A DNA stretch of 64,000 nt from G963556115 sp963675945 (lineage in GTDB: Bacteria; Planctomycetota; SZUA-567): NCBI GenBank assembly GCA_963675945.1, contig OY780932.1, forward strand, positions 2,232,001 through 2,296,000, read 5' to 3'. This document shows, piece after piece, positions 1 to 9,275 of this stretch. The position numbers were made by a program, and so were the translations under genes. The notes below the pieces were generated by a model. The model worked only from the letters and a program-made list of their open reading frames with translations. It ran no database searches and was not told the origin of the DNA. How positions within the stretch are numbered: the first letter of the stretch is position 1; the number at the start of each line of letters is the position of its first letter.

Positions 1-735
1 TTTGACATATTGCAGGGGGCTGCAGCCGGTGACGTCCTTGAAGGCACGGTGAAAGAGCGACAGGCTCATACCGGTATATTCTGCAAGTTCATCAATGATG
101 ACCGTCTCGTGGTAGTTGTTACGGATGTACGCAATTGCTTTGGCGATACTGGTGTAATAGGTGTTATGTTGGGTGAGGGCATAGAGCGGTGCCCCGTGGT
201 CACTGAGCAGTATGCGGAAGATGATCTCTCTGATAAGGGATTTTCCGAGAACCTTGCAGTCCAAAGCGGAGTCCAGACAGGCGATCAGCCGTTTTACCGT
301 GTTATGCAATTCGCTGCTCATTGCTGCCGGTTCTACACCTCTGATGTTTCGGGTCTGCTGGCATTTGTACGGTATATTATTTTTCTCAGCAATCAAGGCG
401 GTCAACTCATGAAGCTCTGCAAGATCAATATCAAGTGCAATGCCGATAAGAGGCTTTTCCGGTGAAGCGATTGACTCGCATTCAAAAGGAATAGACATGC
501 TGACAATAAGATAGTTGTTGGCATTATAATGAAAAGTGCGTTCATTCAGATAGCCGATTTTGTGTCCCTGTAGAATGAAGACAATGCCTGCTTCATATAA
601 TAATGGTACCCTGGGGGTGGAGCGATCTGCCCAGAAAAAACGGATGCGCTTCAGGTCGGTCGGAGTGAAACCCTGATTTTTGGCAGAAGCATATTTTTCG
701 GTTATTTTCCTAAGATATTCAGGGAGTTGCTGCAT
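1..735 (-). CDS. AraC-family transcriptional regulator (partial, C-terminus beyond left edge)
   Basis: The minus strand is open from an ATG at 735-733 to the window edge (245 codons). A purine-rich ribosome site (AGGAAA) lies just upstream of the ATG. The N-terminal part resembles the AraC_N ligand domain (MQQLPEYLRKITEKYA..., then a cupin-like stretch ending in SMSIPFECES). The last visible residues, ELAEYTGMSLSLFHRAFKDV followed by TGCSPLQYVK, are the typical first helix-turn-helix of AraC proteins. The second HTH is cut off. It is divergent from a short-chain dehydrogenase and near a YqhD-type alcohol dehydrogenase. In enterobacteria the AraC_N regulator YqhC controls yqhD in response to aldehydes, so a similar role is inferred here. 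Confidence 0.9.
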   Translation of the reverse strand, partial: MQQLPEYLRKITEKYASAKNQGFTPTDLKRIRFFWADRSTPRVPLLYEAGIVFILQGHKIGYLNERTFHYNANNYLIVSMSIPFECESIASPEKPLIGIALDIDLAELHELTALIAEKNNIPYKCQQTRNIRGVEPAAMSSELHNTVKRLIACLDSALDCKVLGKSLIREIIFRILLSDHGAPLYALTQHNTYYTSIAKAIAYIRNNYHETVIIDELAEYTGMSLSLFHRAFKDVTGCSPLQYVK

Positions 736-959
736 GGTGATATTTCCTTAAATTACAATAAATTATATACTAAATATAGGCATTTATTGATCTATAGCAA
801 TATTCAAGGTAGAAATAGGCAATAAAAATGGATGAATGTGCCTTGTTTGAATTGCCTGATAGTAGTATCCTGTAAGTGTCTATTAGATTTATGAGCACTG
901 AGGAGTTGTTGTAATGGAGGGAGTGCTCATTTTATTAATATTGCATGAAAGGATTTGTT

Positions 960-1679
960 ATGAAAAAGCTGGTTGTGGTCACTGGGGCAAGTTCAGGTAT
1001 TGGCGAAGCTATTGCTAGACGGTTCAGTGAGGCGGGCTATCCGCTTCTGCTGGTGGCGAGAAGGCTTGAGAAACTGGAGGCGCTGAAGCTGCCGAATTGC
1101 ATTTGCGAAAAGGTTGATGTTACTGAGCGAGAGGCTTTTGAGTCTGCAGTGAAGAGAGCAGAAGAAAAATTCGGTCCGGTTGAGTGTATGATAAATAATG
1201 CGGGAATGATGCTGCTCGGGCAGATTGATGCACAGGATCCGGTTGAATGGAGAAAAATGTTTGAGGTGAATGTGTTGGCCTTGCTCGGAGGTATGCAGAT
1301 TGTCCTTGCTCCAATGAAAGCACGTAAAAGCGGGACTATTATTAATATCAGTTCTGTCGCAGGAAAGAAGGCATTTCCTAATCATGCTGCTTACTGTGGG
1401 ACTAAATTTGCAGTATCAGGGCTCAGTGAATGTGTGCGGGAAGAGGTCGCAGATGATAATGTCAGAGTGATCAGTATCTGCCCGGGGGCTGCTGAGTCAG
1501 AGCTTATAACTCATACTACCTCCGAGGAGATTAAAACCGGTTATAATGAATGGAGGAGTTCTATCGGTGGAGCAATTGCCGCTGACGATGTTGCCAGAGC
1601 AGTCCTGTATACAATGGAACAGCCTCAGAATGTCTGTATCCGTGAAATAGTGATGGCGCCTACCAGACAACAGTCATGA
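960..1679 (+). CDS. Short-chain dehydrogenase/reductase (SDR)
   Basis: NAD(P)-dependent oxidoreductase of the classical SDR family, about 239 residues and full length. The cofactor motif TGASSGIG is at the N-terminus, NNAG follows near residue 85, and the catalytic Ser...YxxxK appears as ISSVAGKKAF...YCGTK. The C-terminal PG motif (CPGAAESEL) is present. A longer start at 945 is possible, but AAAGGA lies 6 bases before the ATG at 960, so that start is preferred. It is divergent from the AraC gene and upstream of an iron-type alcohol dehydrogenase, which suggests a shared role in reducing carbonyl compounds. The substrate cannot be read from the sequence. Confidence 0.9.
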   Translation: MKKLVVVTGASSGIGEAIARRFSEAGYPLLLVARRLEKLEALKLPNCICEKVDVTEREAFESAVKRAEEKFGPVECMINNAGMMLLGQIDAQDPVEWRKMFEVNVLALLGGMQIVLAPMKARKSGTIINISSVAGKKAFPNHAAYCGTKFAVSGLSECVREEVADDNVRVISICPGAAESELITHTTSEEIKTGYNEWRSSIGGAIAADDVARAVLYTMEQPQNVCIREIVMAPTRQQS

Positions 1680-1850
1680 TAGTTCGCGACGTAGTCTTCC
1701 GCCTTGGAACGGTAGTTCTTCTACCGCAATAGATGCTTACTAGTTAGAGCTTGAATGGCCGTATGCTACAAGAAATTTTTTTGGATATTTATAAGTAGCT
1801 TGAGAAATTTACTTGTAACAATTAGTAGTTTAAAATAAGGATTGATCTAA

Positions 1851-3026
1851 ATGAATAATTTTACGTTTTATGCGCCGACTTACTTTGTTTTTGGTAAAGA
1901 TACTGAGACGGAGGCAGGTAAATATGTCAAAAAGTTTGGGGGAACGAAGGTTCTTATCCATTATGGCGGTGGCTCGGTCGTTAAGTCCGGTCTGTTAGAT
2001 CGGGTTAAGACGTCATTGGAGGCAGAGGGCATTGCCTATGTAGAACTTGGAGGTGTGCGTCCGAATCCGCGTAGTGGTCTGGTCTATACTGGTATAGAAC
2101 TCTGCCGTAAAGAGGGTGTGGATTTTATCCTTGCTGTGGGTGGGGGGAGTACGATCGACTCGGCCAAGGCGATTGCCGCTGGTGTGCCGCATGCGGGAGA
2201 TTTTTGGGATTTTTATCAGGGGGGTACTGTTACTGAAGCTACTCCACTCGGTACTATTCTTACCATCGCCGCGGCCGGCAGTGAAGGCTCACCTGATTCC
2301 GTTATTACCAAGGAAGACGGCATGTACAAAAGAGCAACGAGTGGAGAAGCTTTGAGACCAAAGTTCTCTATCTTGAATCCCGCGTTGACGCAAACCCTCC
2401 CGCCGTACCAGACGGCGTGCGGGATTACTGATATCATGGCGCATCTATACGAGCGCTACCTGACCAACACCAAAGAGGTGGAGGTGACTGATCGTATGCT
2501 TGAGGCTTTACTTCTGACTATGGTGCATGAAGGGCCACGGGTTATTGCAGATCCGAATAACTATGAAGCTCGCGCTAATATCATGTGGGCGGGGATGATG
2601 GCGCATAATAATTCTTGTGGTGTTGGTAGGGAGCATGACTGGTCAAGCCATGATATAGAGCATGAATTAAGCGCCATGTATGATTGTGCGCATGGGGCAG
2701 GGCTTGCCGTAGTTATGCCGGCGGTATTTACCTATAATCTGCAGCATGATGTAAACCGGTTCGCGCAGGTGGCGGTTCGGGTCTGGGGCTGTCAGCTGGA
2801 CTTTAATAATCCTGAAAGCACCGCAAAGCAGGGCATTGAAGCGCTGCGCAGCTTCTTAAGCGCTATCGGCATGCCCAAGAATTTTGCAGAAATCGGAGCC
2901 AATGAGAGTGACATTGCAGAGCTGGCACGTATTGCGTGCCATGGTGACGCGCGAACCGGAGAACTCGGCGGTTTTGTACCCTTGCAGCAACAGGATGTAG
3001 AGAATATTTACAGGCTCATGTTGTAG
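1851..3026 (+). CDS. Iron-containing alcohol dehydrogenase, YqhD/butanol dehydrogenase type
   Basis: 391 residues, full length for family III (Fe/Zn-dependent) alcohol dehydrogenases, which reduce aldehydes with NAD(P)H. The nucleotide-binding GGGSTIDSAKAIA motif is near residue 98. Metal ligands are visible as Asp and His in GITDIMAHLYE and as two His in the REHDWSSHDIEHELSAMYD-CAHGAG region. The start has AAGGA about 10 bases upstream. It follows the SDR after 170 bases and is closed by a terminator at 3223-3259. With the AraC_N regulator the set resembles the yqhC/yqhD aldehyde-detoxification locus; this functional reading is inference. Confidence 0.92.
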   Translation: MNNFTFYAPTYFVFGKDTETEAGKYVKKFGGTKVLIHYGGGSVVKSGLLDRVKTSLEAEGIAYVELGGVRPNPRSGLVYTGIELCRKEGVDFILAVGGGSTIDSAKAIAAGVPHAGDFWDFYQGGTVTEATPLGTILTIAAAGSEGSPDSVITKEDGMYKRATSGEALRPKFSILNPALTQTLPPYQTACGITDIMAHLYERYLTNTKEVEVTDRMLEALLLTMVHEGPRVIADPNNYEARANIMWAGMMAHNNSCGVGREHDWSSHDIEHELSAMYDCAHGAGLAVVMPAVFTYNLQHDVNRFAQVAVRVWGCQLDFNNPESTAKQGIEALRSFLSAIGMPKNFAEIGANESDIAELARIACHGDARTGELGGFVPLQQQDVENIYRLML

Positions 3027-3222
3027 GAGTGAGCTGCACTAGTAACACGCTCAGTGATTATTAGCCAAGGGGCTGTCGGCATGGTTGATAAGTGACTTAG
3101 GTGAAGTAGGTTCTAATAATAGCTTAATCAGTAATCCAGACATTACTGGGATTATAGCTACTAGAACTAGCAGGTCTTAAATGGGTTGCGGCGTAGGCAA
3201 GGCATTCTGATTCAGTAGTTTG

Positions 3223-3259
3223 AAGCGAACCATCCGGTTGATTGGAGGTTCGCTTTTTT
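3223..3259 (+). terminator. Rho-independent terminator after the alcohol dehydrogenase
   Basis: AAGCGAACC pairs with GGTTCGCTT across a 15-base centre that can itself form a short CC/GG stem. The hairpin runs directly into six T residues on the plus strand. It lies between two converging genes. Confidence 0.8.
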
Positions 3260-3284
3260 ACGTTACGGGGTATGGCTGGAGATA

Positions 3285-3662
3285 CTAGTAAGCCTTGTCC
3301 CATTGGTCGGTGTTGAGCAGCACCAGGGTGCAGGCGTGCTGGACGCTGATCCCGGCTTGTTGTGCGGCTTCTTCCAGGAGTGGGTTCTCAGTGCCTGGAT
3401 TCATAATGATTCGGCGCGGGGCACAGGCGATAATCTCTTCCTGGAGCTTGGTTGAGCGTTCGGCGTTGACATAGAGGGTGATGGTATCAACCGGCTTTTT
3501 TACCTCGTTCAGGCTGGAGAGGCAGGGAATGCCGTTGATCTCAGGCGCTGTGGGGTGGATAGGAGTAACCGGGATGTTATGGGCGTGGAGCAGGGCTACA
3601 GCCTTGTTTGAGTATCTGTCGGCTTTGGGGGAAGCCCCAAGGACTACGGTGTGACCTTCCAT
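3285..3662 (-). CDS. CoA-binding-domain protein (YccU-like)
   Basis: Small single-domain protein of about 125 residues of the CoA_binding_2 family. It has a Rossmann-type start (VVLGASPKADRYSNKAVALL), the IHPTAPEINGIPCLSSLNEV segment and MNPGTENPLLEEAAQQAGI typical of this group. Such proteins bind CoA; their cellular role is poorly known. The first ATG (3677) is followed by AAAGGA and a second ATG at 3662 with ideal spacing, so the shorter start is chosen. It converges with the alcohol dehydrogenase and appears to be a single-gene unit. Confidence 0.85.
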   Translation of the reverse strand: MEGHTVVLGASPKADRYSNKAVALLHAHNIPVTPIHPTAPEINGIPCLSSLNEVKKPVDTITLYVNAERSTKLQEEIIACAPRRIIMNPGTENPLLEEAAQQAGISVQHACTLVLLNTDQWDKAY

Positions 3663-3929
3663 GCGGTATCCTTTCATGTTGGAGTCTGGTTAACTGGTGG
3701 AGAGCGTTATCGACTCTTGCCAGCTTTACCCTGATACTGGTATTGGTTTTATTAATTAACTTTGATCAATTATAGCTGTTTGAGCAATTTTGGCAAGTGG
3801 TTTGAGTTCAAGTCTGTTGGTGTATAGTGCAGGGCTGGATAATGCGTACTGTTGGTCGTTGCTAGTAGTCATAAATATCCTTAGAACTGATGTGTGGTCG
3901 TTTGCTTTAAATTATTGAGGAAATAATGC

Positions 3930-3961
3930 TTGACATTTATGGTTTAGGATCTATACTATTG
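3930..3961 (+). promoter_or_regulatory. Promoter overlapping a MarR-type operator
   Basis: TTGACA (3930-3935), a 16-base spacer and TATACT (3952-3957) make a strong sigma70 promoter. The dyad ATGGTTTAG-GAT-CTATACTATTG (3939-3961) covers the spacer and the -10 box. A near-identical dyad precedes the efflux genes at 4444-4468. Binding by the MarR product would block RNA polymerase, so autorepression is inferred. The expected transcription start coincides with the ATG at 3964. Confidence 0.72.
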
Positions 3962-3963
3962 CT

Positions 3964-4431
3964 ATGAATATGAAAGATAACCAATCAGCTAAAAATGTTA
4001 TCCAGCAATTATTACGCTTGTTGAATAAGTTTTCACGTATTGAAAAACAACCGATAGTCCTCGCTAACGGGTTTGAATTGACCACAAAAGAAATACATAC
4101 AATTCAGGCCATCGGCGAGGCTAAAAAAATTATTGTTACTGATGTTGGTAAGTACTTTGGGGTTACCAAAGGGGCTGCATCACAAATGGTCAGCCGGTTG
4201 GTGGCGAAGGGATTTGTTACCAAGACGGTATCCCCTGAGACCAATAAGGAATATGAATTGTCACTGACAAAACTTGGCTGGGAGGCTTATGCTGTACACG
4301 AAAAGCTGCATGGGCGGGATATGGATAAATTGCTTAGTGGGCTGAATGAGTTTTCTGATGAGTGCTTGGGTGATTTTATCTCTGTGTTGTCACGGCTTGA
4401 ACATGTTATGGATAAAAGACTTGAAGAGTAG
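3964..4431 (+). CDS. MarR-family transcriptional regulator
   Basis: 155-residue winged-helix regulator. The central segment TTKEIHTIQAIGEAKKI-VTDVGKYFGVTKGAASQMVSRL-VAKGFVTKTVSPETNKEYELSLT matches the MarR DNA-binding domain with its beta wing. Long helices at both ends would make the dimer interface. There is no ribosome site before the ATG at 3964, and the promoter's -10 box ends 6 bases upstream, so translation of a leaderless mRNA is likely (ATG 3970 is an alternative). It lies upstream of an RND efflux operon and probably represses that operon and itself through the repeated dyad. Confidence 0.9.
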   Translation: MNMKDNQSAKNVIQQLLRLLNKFSRIEKQPIVLANGFELTTKEIHTIQAIGEAKKIIVTDVGKYFGVTKGAASQMVSRLVAKGFVTKTVSPETNKEYELSLTKLGWEAYAVHEKLHGRDMDKLLSGLNEFSDECLGDFISVLSRLEHVMDKRLEE

Positions 4432-4443
4432 GTTTTTTTATAG

Positions 4444-4468
4444 CAATGGTTTAGTATCTAAACTATTG
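4444..4468. promoter_or_regulatory. Second copy of the MarR-type operator
   Basis: CAATGGTTTAG-TAT-CTAAACTATTG is an 11-bp inverted repeat with one mismatch, 18 bases before the start of the membrane-fusion-protein gene. It matches the dyad at 3939-3961 in most positions, so both are probably bound by the product of the MarR gene that lies between them. Confidence 0.7.
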
Positions 4469-4486
4469 CGGCGTTGGAGAATTATT

Positions 4487-5611
4487 ATGAGTAAAAAAAG
4501 TATTGCAATGATTGTGGGTGGTTTTGTGGCATTGATGACTGGTGTATTTTATATGTCAACTTCGGCGGAGGAGACTTCGGCAAATGAACTCGGCTCAGAT
4601 AATAACTACCTGCGTCCTGTGCCAACAGTTGTAGCTGTGTCGAGTAAAGCAACAGTTACCAGGAATTTCCCCGGCCGGGTTCAGGCTGCGCGTAGGGTTG
4701 AGCTTGCTTTTGATGTGGCGGGAGTACTTGTAGAACTCAATGCTCAGGAAGGTTCTGTGGTGGCGCAAGGTGATGTTATTGCGAAGATTGACTCTCGCGA
4801 ATTGCAGAATAATTACACAGCTAGCAAGGTGGCGTATGAAGATGCACAGAGGATATATAAGCGTGCTGAAGTCTTGAGAGAAAAGAATATAATCTCCAAA
4901 TCAGAGTATGATAAAGCAAAAGCTGACTGGCAGATTGCGCAGGCAAAAATGGGGGTGTGTCGAAAAAACCTGGATGATTCTGTGCTTGTTGCCCCTTTTA
5001 GTGGGGTTATCGCGGCCAGGAAGGTTGAAAACTATCAGCGAATCTCAGAACATCAGGTGATAGTTTCGCTTCAGGATATAAGCCGGGAAGAGGTCGTTAT
5101 TCAATTGCCTGAACACTTTATTGCCCATGATGGGTTTAAGGCACTGCGAAATATTCAGGTACAATTTGATGTTGATGACAGTAGATGGTTCAAAGCTGAA
5201 TTGTCAGAATACCGTATGCAGCCTGACTCCTATACCAGAACGTATGATGCTGTAATTTCAATATATCCGCCACAGGATCTTAAAATATTGCCGGGTATGA
5301 CTGCAACTGTAGTCATGGAATGGGATAGCCTTGCCACAGCCGGTGCTACAATTGAGCAGATTAGACATCAAATCCCGGTTGAGGCGGTCTGGAGTGATGG
5401 GCATAATAAGAGCTTTGTCTGGGTGATTCCTGAAGCTGGCGGCCATCCCCAAAAATCAGAGGTCGTTGTTGAAAAACTGTTAGGAGAAACCGCGGTTATT
5501 GTCGGCGGTATTAATGACGGGGATCATATAGCAATTTCAGGTGTTCATGCACTCACAGAGTTATTGCAGGTTCGTCCTATGCTTGCTGGAAGAAAAGGAC
5601 TAAATGGATGA
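4487..5611 (+). CDS. RND efflux membrane fusion protein (periplasmic adaptor)
   Basis: 374 residues, HlyD/AcrA-type adaptor linking the inner-membrane pump to an outer-membrane channel. An N-terminal hydrophobic segment (IAMIVGGFVALMTGVFYM) serves as signal anchor. Next come the lipoyl half-motifs (FPGRVQAARRVELAFDVAGVL and later LVAPFSGVIAARKVE) flanking an alpha-hairpin, then a beta-barrel and a membrane-proximal domain. The frame extends to 4346, but GGAGA 6 bases before the ATG at 4487 fixes the start. Its last four bases overlap the start of the pump gene (ATGA), indicating translational coupling. Confidence 0.92.
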   Translation: MSKKSIAMIVGGFVALMTGVFYMSTSAEETSANELGSDNNYLRPVPTVVAVSSKATVTRNFPGRVQAARRVELAFDVAGVLVELNAQEGSVVAQGDVIAKIDSRELQNNYTASKVAYEDAQRIYKRAEVLREKNIISKSEYDKAKADWQIAQAKMGVCRKNLDDSVLVAPFSGVIAARKVENYQRISEHQVIVSLQDISREEVVIQLPEHFIAHDGFKALRNIQVQFDVDDSRWFKAELSEYRMQPDSYTRTYDAVISIYPPQDLKILPGMTATVVMEWDSLATAGATIEQIRHQIPVEAVWSDGHNKSFVWVIPEAGGHPQKSEVVVEKLLGETAVIVGGINDGDHIAISGVHALTELLQVRPMLAGRKGLNG

Positions 5612-8600
5612 ATCCTGCACGCTATGCCATTAAATATAAAACGGTTACAGTGCTGTTTAGCATCTTTTTGATTCTTGGCGGGATAGTTGCCTATTTGAAA
5701 ATCGGGCGTCTTGAAGATCCAGAGTTTACAATTAAGGAAGCGGTGATATTTACATATTATCCTGGAGCGACTGCCCTTGAAGTCGAACAGGAGGTGACCG
5801 ATCAACTTGAAACTGCTATCCAGCAGTTGAAGCAGCTGAAAGAGGTTCGCTCCATATCCCGCAGCGGGGTGTCAATCATATTTGCTGAGATGCAGGAGGT
5901 TTATGCTAAAAATACCTTGCCGCAAGTTTGGGATGAGTTGCGCAGAAAGATAAAAGATGCAGCGGGAAAGCTTCCTGCGGGATGTATGGAGCCGTATGTT
6001 AACGATGATTTCGGTGATGTGTATGGAGTATTTTTCGCCATAACCGGTGAAGGCTACTCAAAACATACCCTCAAGGATATTGCAGAAGATTTACGCAAGG
6101 AATTACTGTTGTGTGAAGATGTGGGGAAAATTGACTTTTGGGGGTTACCCGAGGAAGCAATATACATCGAGATAGATCGAGCTAAACTTACGCAGCTCGG
6201 TATTCAGCCGAGTTCTATTTTTAGTGCTGTAACAAATCAGAATATGGTTGCATATGCTGGAGAATCAAAGGTAGCCAGTAAAAATATCCATCTGCGTGTT
6301 TTGGGGGATTATGCTGATATTGCTGATCTTGGCGAGCAACTGATTGAGGGCAGCAACGGAAAGTTGTTTCTGCTGAAAGATATTGCAGAGGTTAAATTCG
6401 GTTTTATTGAACCTGCTGAAAAAATTCTCAAACGCAACGGAAAGTACGCTATTGGCCTGGGTATTTCAACTGTTTCAGGGGGAAATGTCATGGCTATGGG
6501 TGATTCCATAAATGCTAAGTTATTCCAGCTGCGTTCTCAAATCCCGGCGGGCATTGAAATAATACCAATTGCGCATCAAGGCGATACGGTACGCGAAGCC
6601 GTCAATGGTTTTGTCTTGAATCTGTTGTCAGCAATCCTTATTGTAATACTCTTGCTGGTAGTTTTTATGGGTATGCGTGAAGGTATTATAATCGGCGTTA
6701 TTCTGTTACTTACGATCATGACTACGCTTTTATGTATGTATGCCATGGGCATAACCTTGCAGCGTATATCACTTGGAGCGCTGATTATTGCGCTGGGAAT
6801 GCTGGTTGATAATGCAATCGTAGTAGCCGAAGGAATTGTTATAAAAATAAATGAAGGCTTGAATAAAACCGAAGCTGCCGCAGAGACCGTACATGAGACT
6901 ATGTGGCCACTATTGGGCGCAACCGGTATTGCCATCCTGGCATTTGCGGCGATCTCACTGTCAAAAGACATGACCGGCGAATGGCTTATCAGTTTGTTCC
7001 AGGTAATCTGTCTTTCGCTGGGGTTGAGTTGGTTGTTTGCGATTACGGTTACGCCTTATCTGTGTATTACATTTCTATCACCTAAGACTGCAGTTCAACA
7101 AGAAGCTTACACTCATCGGCTATTTGGCTATTACCGTAATTTGATCTCCTGGTGTATTTGTCATAGGAAAATAACCCTGTCCCTGGTTGGGGTAGTTCTT
7201 GTTTGCGCCATGGCTGCATTTTCGCAAGTAAAACAGGATTTTATGCCTGACATGAACCGGAATCAATTTACGGTTGACTTATGGTTTCCGCAAGGAACGC
7301 ACATTGACTATACTGAGGCTGAGATGCAAAAGATACAGGAGTATATCCTTTCACTTGCCGGGGTGGAGAATGTTACGAGTTTTATTGGTGCCGGTTCATT
7401 ACGCTTTCTCTTAACGTATAGTCCGCAAATGCCTGATCAATCCTATGGTATGCTGCTTGTCGATGTAAGTGATTTTAGAGAAATACCAAAATTGTCAAAA
7501 GAGGTTATGGCATATATTGAGCAGAATTGCAGTCAGATTGTTACGACTGCGGACTCATTCAAACTCGGCCCAGGGGGCGGAATGGTGGAGGCGCGTATAA
7601 CGGGATATGAAATTCCTGTTCTGCGTGAGCTGGCAACTGAGATAAAGTCTGTTATGCAGCAGGAACCTAATGCCCGAACAATAAGAACCGATTGGGGAGA
7701 TCAGGTGCAGATTGAAACAATGGAGTTAGCACGCTCAAGAGCGCAGAGTATCGGTATAACCAGGACTGAAATTGCACAATCAACGGCTATGAACTTCAAC
7801 GGGTCGACTGTAGGTACGTACAGACAAGGCACGGACTTGCTCCCGATAATTGTACGTTCACCAGAAGACGAGAGAAAGAGGATAGAAAAGATAAATGACA
7901 TTCAGATTTGGGCATCAGGGATTTCAAAATGGTTGCCGCTTGAACAGGCAATAAAAGGATTATCTGTAAAATGGGAAGATCCAGTTATTCGGCGCTTAAA
8001 CCGGCAACGCACCCTCTCGGTTTTATGTAAACCGGAAAGCGGAACAACAGAGTCACTGTTTCAACAGCTTAAACCCAAAATAGAAGCGATAACCAAACCG
8101 GATGGCTATGAACTCGAGTGGGGAGGTGAGCATGAGGCAGCTAATGAAGCCAATGGAAAATTGATGTCAAACTTTCCTATTGCCTTTATTTCTATGTTTT
8201 TAATATCGGTTATTCTTTTTAATTCTATTAAACACCCGTTGCTTATTTTCCTGGGCTTGCCGCTAATTATTGTCGGAGTTGCTCCTGCGATGATTATTGC
8301 GGATAAAGCTTTTGGCTTTATGGCGATGCTGGGATTTCTCAGTTTATTCGGGATGTTAATTAAGAATGAGATCGTCCTGCTGGATCAGATTAACCTCGAG
8401 CTTGCTCAAGGAAAAGACCAATACCAGGCAATCATTGATTCGGCTGTAAGCCGGGTAAGACCGGTAACCATGGCCGCATTTACTACTGTACTCGGAATGG
8501 CGCCACTGCTGTGGGATGCATTTTTCTCTCCAATGGCAGTAACGATTATGGGAGGGTTGACTTTTGCCACTATTCTTACACTGGTGGTTATACCTGTTTT

Positions 8601-8634
8601 GTATGCAACAATTTTTAGAGTTCATAAAATATAG
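5608..8634 (+). CDS. RND-family efflux pump (AcrB/HAE1-type permease)
   Basis: 1008-residue inner-membrane proton-driven exporter. A first membrane helix is followed by a large periplasmic domain, a block of helices around residues 330-540 (including LGALIIALGMLVDNAIVVAEG, the typical D-containing helix 4 region), a second periplasmic domain and a final helix block (FLSLFGMLIKNEIVLLDQINLEL...RPVTMAAFTTVLGMAPLL). The sequence is close to the less characterised acriflavin-resistance branch rather than to AcrB itself. No TolC-like gene is present nearby, so the outer-membrane channel must be encoded elsewhere. Confidence 0.95.
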   Translation: MNPARYAIKYKTVTVLFSIFLILGGIVAYLKIGRLEDPEFTIKEAVIFTYYPGATALEVEQEVTDQLETAIQQLKQLKEVRSISRSGVSIIFAEMQEVYAKNTLPQVWDELRRKIKDAAGKLPAGCMEPYVNDDFGDVYGVFFAITGEGYSKHTLKDIAEDLRKELLLCEDVGKIDFWGLPEEAIYIEIDRAKLTQLGIQPSSIFSAVTNQNMVAYAGESKVASKNIHLRVLGDYADIADLGEQLIEGSNGKLFLLKDIAEVKFGFIEPAEKILKRNGKYAIGLGISTVSGGNVMAMGDSINAKLFQLRSQIPAGIEIIPIAHQGDTVREAVNGFVLNLLSAILIVILLLVVFMGMREGIIIGVILLLTIMTTLLCMYAMGITLQRISLGALIIALGMLVDNAIVVAEGIVIKINEGLNKTEAAAETVHETMWPLLGATGIAILAFAAISLSKDMTGEWLISLFQVICLSLGLSWLFAITVTPYLCITFLSPKTAVQQEAYTHRLFGYYRNLISWCICHRKITLSLVGVVLVCAMAAFSQVKQDFMPDMNRNQFTVDLWFPQGTHIDYTEAEMQKIQEYILSLAGVENVTSFIGAGSLRFLLTYSPQMPDQSYGMLLVDVSDFREIPKLSKEVMAYIEQNCSQIVTTADSFKLGPGGGMVEARITGYEIPVLRELATEIKSVMQQEPNARTIRTDWGDQVQIETMELARSRAQSIGITRTEIAQSTAMNFNGSTVGTYRQGTDLLPIIVRSPEDERKRIEKINDIQIWASGISKWLPLEQAIKGLSVKWEDPVIRRLNRQRTLSVLCKPESGTTESLFQQLKPKIEAITKPDGYELEWGGEHEAANEANGKLMSNFPIAFISMFLISVILFNSIKHPLLIFLGLPLIIVGVAPAMIIADKAFGFMAMLGFLSLFGMLIKNEIVLLDQINLELAQGKDQYQAIIDSAVSRVRPVTMAAFTTVLGMAPLLWDAFFSPMAVTIMGGLTFATILTLVVIPVLYATIFRVHKI

Positions 8635-8650
8635 TTGAGAGGAGAACATA

Positions 8651-9196
8651 ATGAAGATATTGAATTTATATTGCTCAAACACCGGAAATACGGCGAAAGT
8701 CGCAATGCAAATCAGAGATGCCGCACTGGCACAGGATTATGAAGTTGATTCAGTTGAAGTTGTTAGTAATAGTGCTGAAGATGCGGTGGAGTTTTTGGAG
8801 TATGATTTTATCTTTGCGGGGTGCGGGGTTTACTCATGGTTGCCGCCTGAGCCTATGCTGCAGTATATAAAAAAACAGAATGCGAAACATAATAAGCGTG
8901 GCGAGATTAAACCCTGTTCACCACGTTTAATGAACAAAAAAGCTGTAATGTACTGCACTTATGGTGGGCCACATACTGGGGTTAATGAAGGCCTTGTCGT
9001 ACCCAAATACCTTGGTCAGTTATTCGATCACCTGGGATTTGAGATCGTTGCTGAGTGGTATTTTCCCGGTGCCTTTAACATAAACGGCTATACCCAATAT
9101 TCAAAGGGAGGACGACTTGGCGATATAACCGGGCGCCCTAACGCGCAGGACTTGTCCACTATCAACGAAATGGTAATCGGTATTTTAAAGGTCTAA
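8651..9196 (+). CDS. Flavodoxin-like protein
   Basis: 181 residues. The N-terminus ILNLYCSNTGNTAKVAMQI contains the phosphate-binding loop of flavodoxins (S/TxTGNT), so FMN binding is expected. FIFAGCGVYSWLPPEP and MYCTYGGPHTGVNEG match the second and third flavin loops. It has a good ribosome site (GAGAGGAG) and lies 16 bases after the pump gene, so it belongs to the MarR-controlled operon. A flavodoxin/NAD(P)H-quinone reductase-like protein in an efflux operon suggests that the inducer is a redox-active or quinone-like compound; this is inference. Confidence 0.85.
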   Translation: MKILNLYCSNTGNTAKVAMQIRDAALAQDYEVDSVEVVSNSAEDAVEFLEYDFIFAGCGVYSWLPPEPMLQYIKKQNAKHNKRGEIKPCSPRLMNKKAVMYCTYGGPHTGVNEGLVVPKYLGQLFDHLGFEIVAEWYFPGAFNINGYTQYSKGGRLGDITGRPNAQDLSTINEMVIGILKV

Positions 9197-9275
9197 ATTG
9201 CTTAATGCTTAATCTGAAAAGTTGTGCTGATAAATATATAGGATCGGGTTATTAATTATAACTATAGGCGTAACA

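Noticed and set aside
10..465. Plus-strand open frame at the left edge
   Set aside because: It is the shadow of the AraC gene on the minus strand, whose HTH motif is clear.
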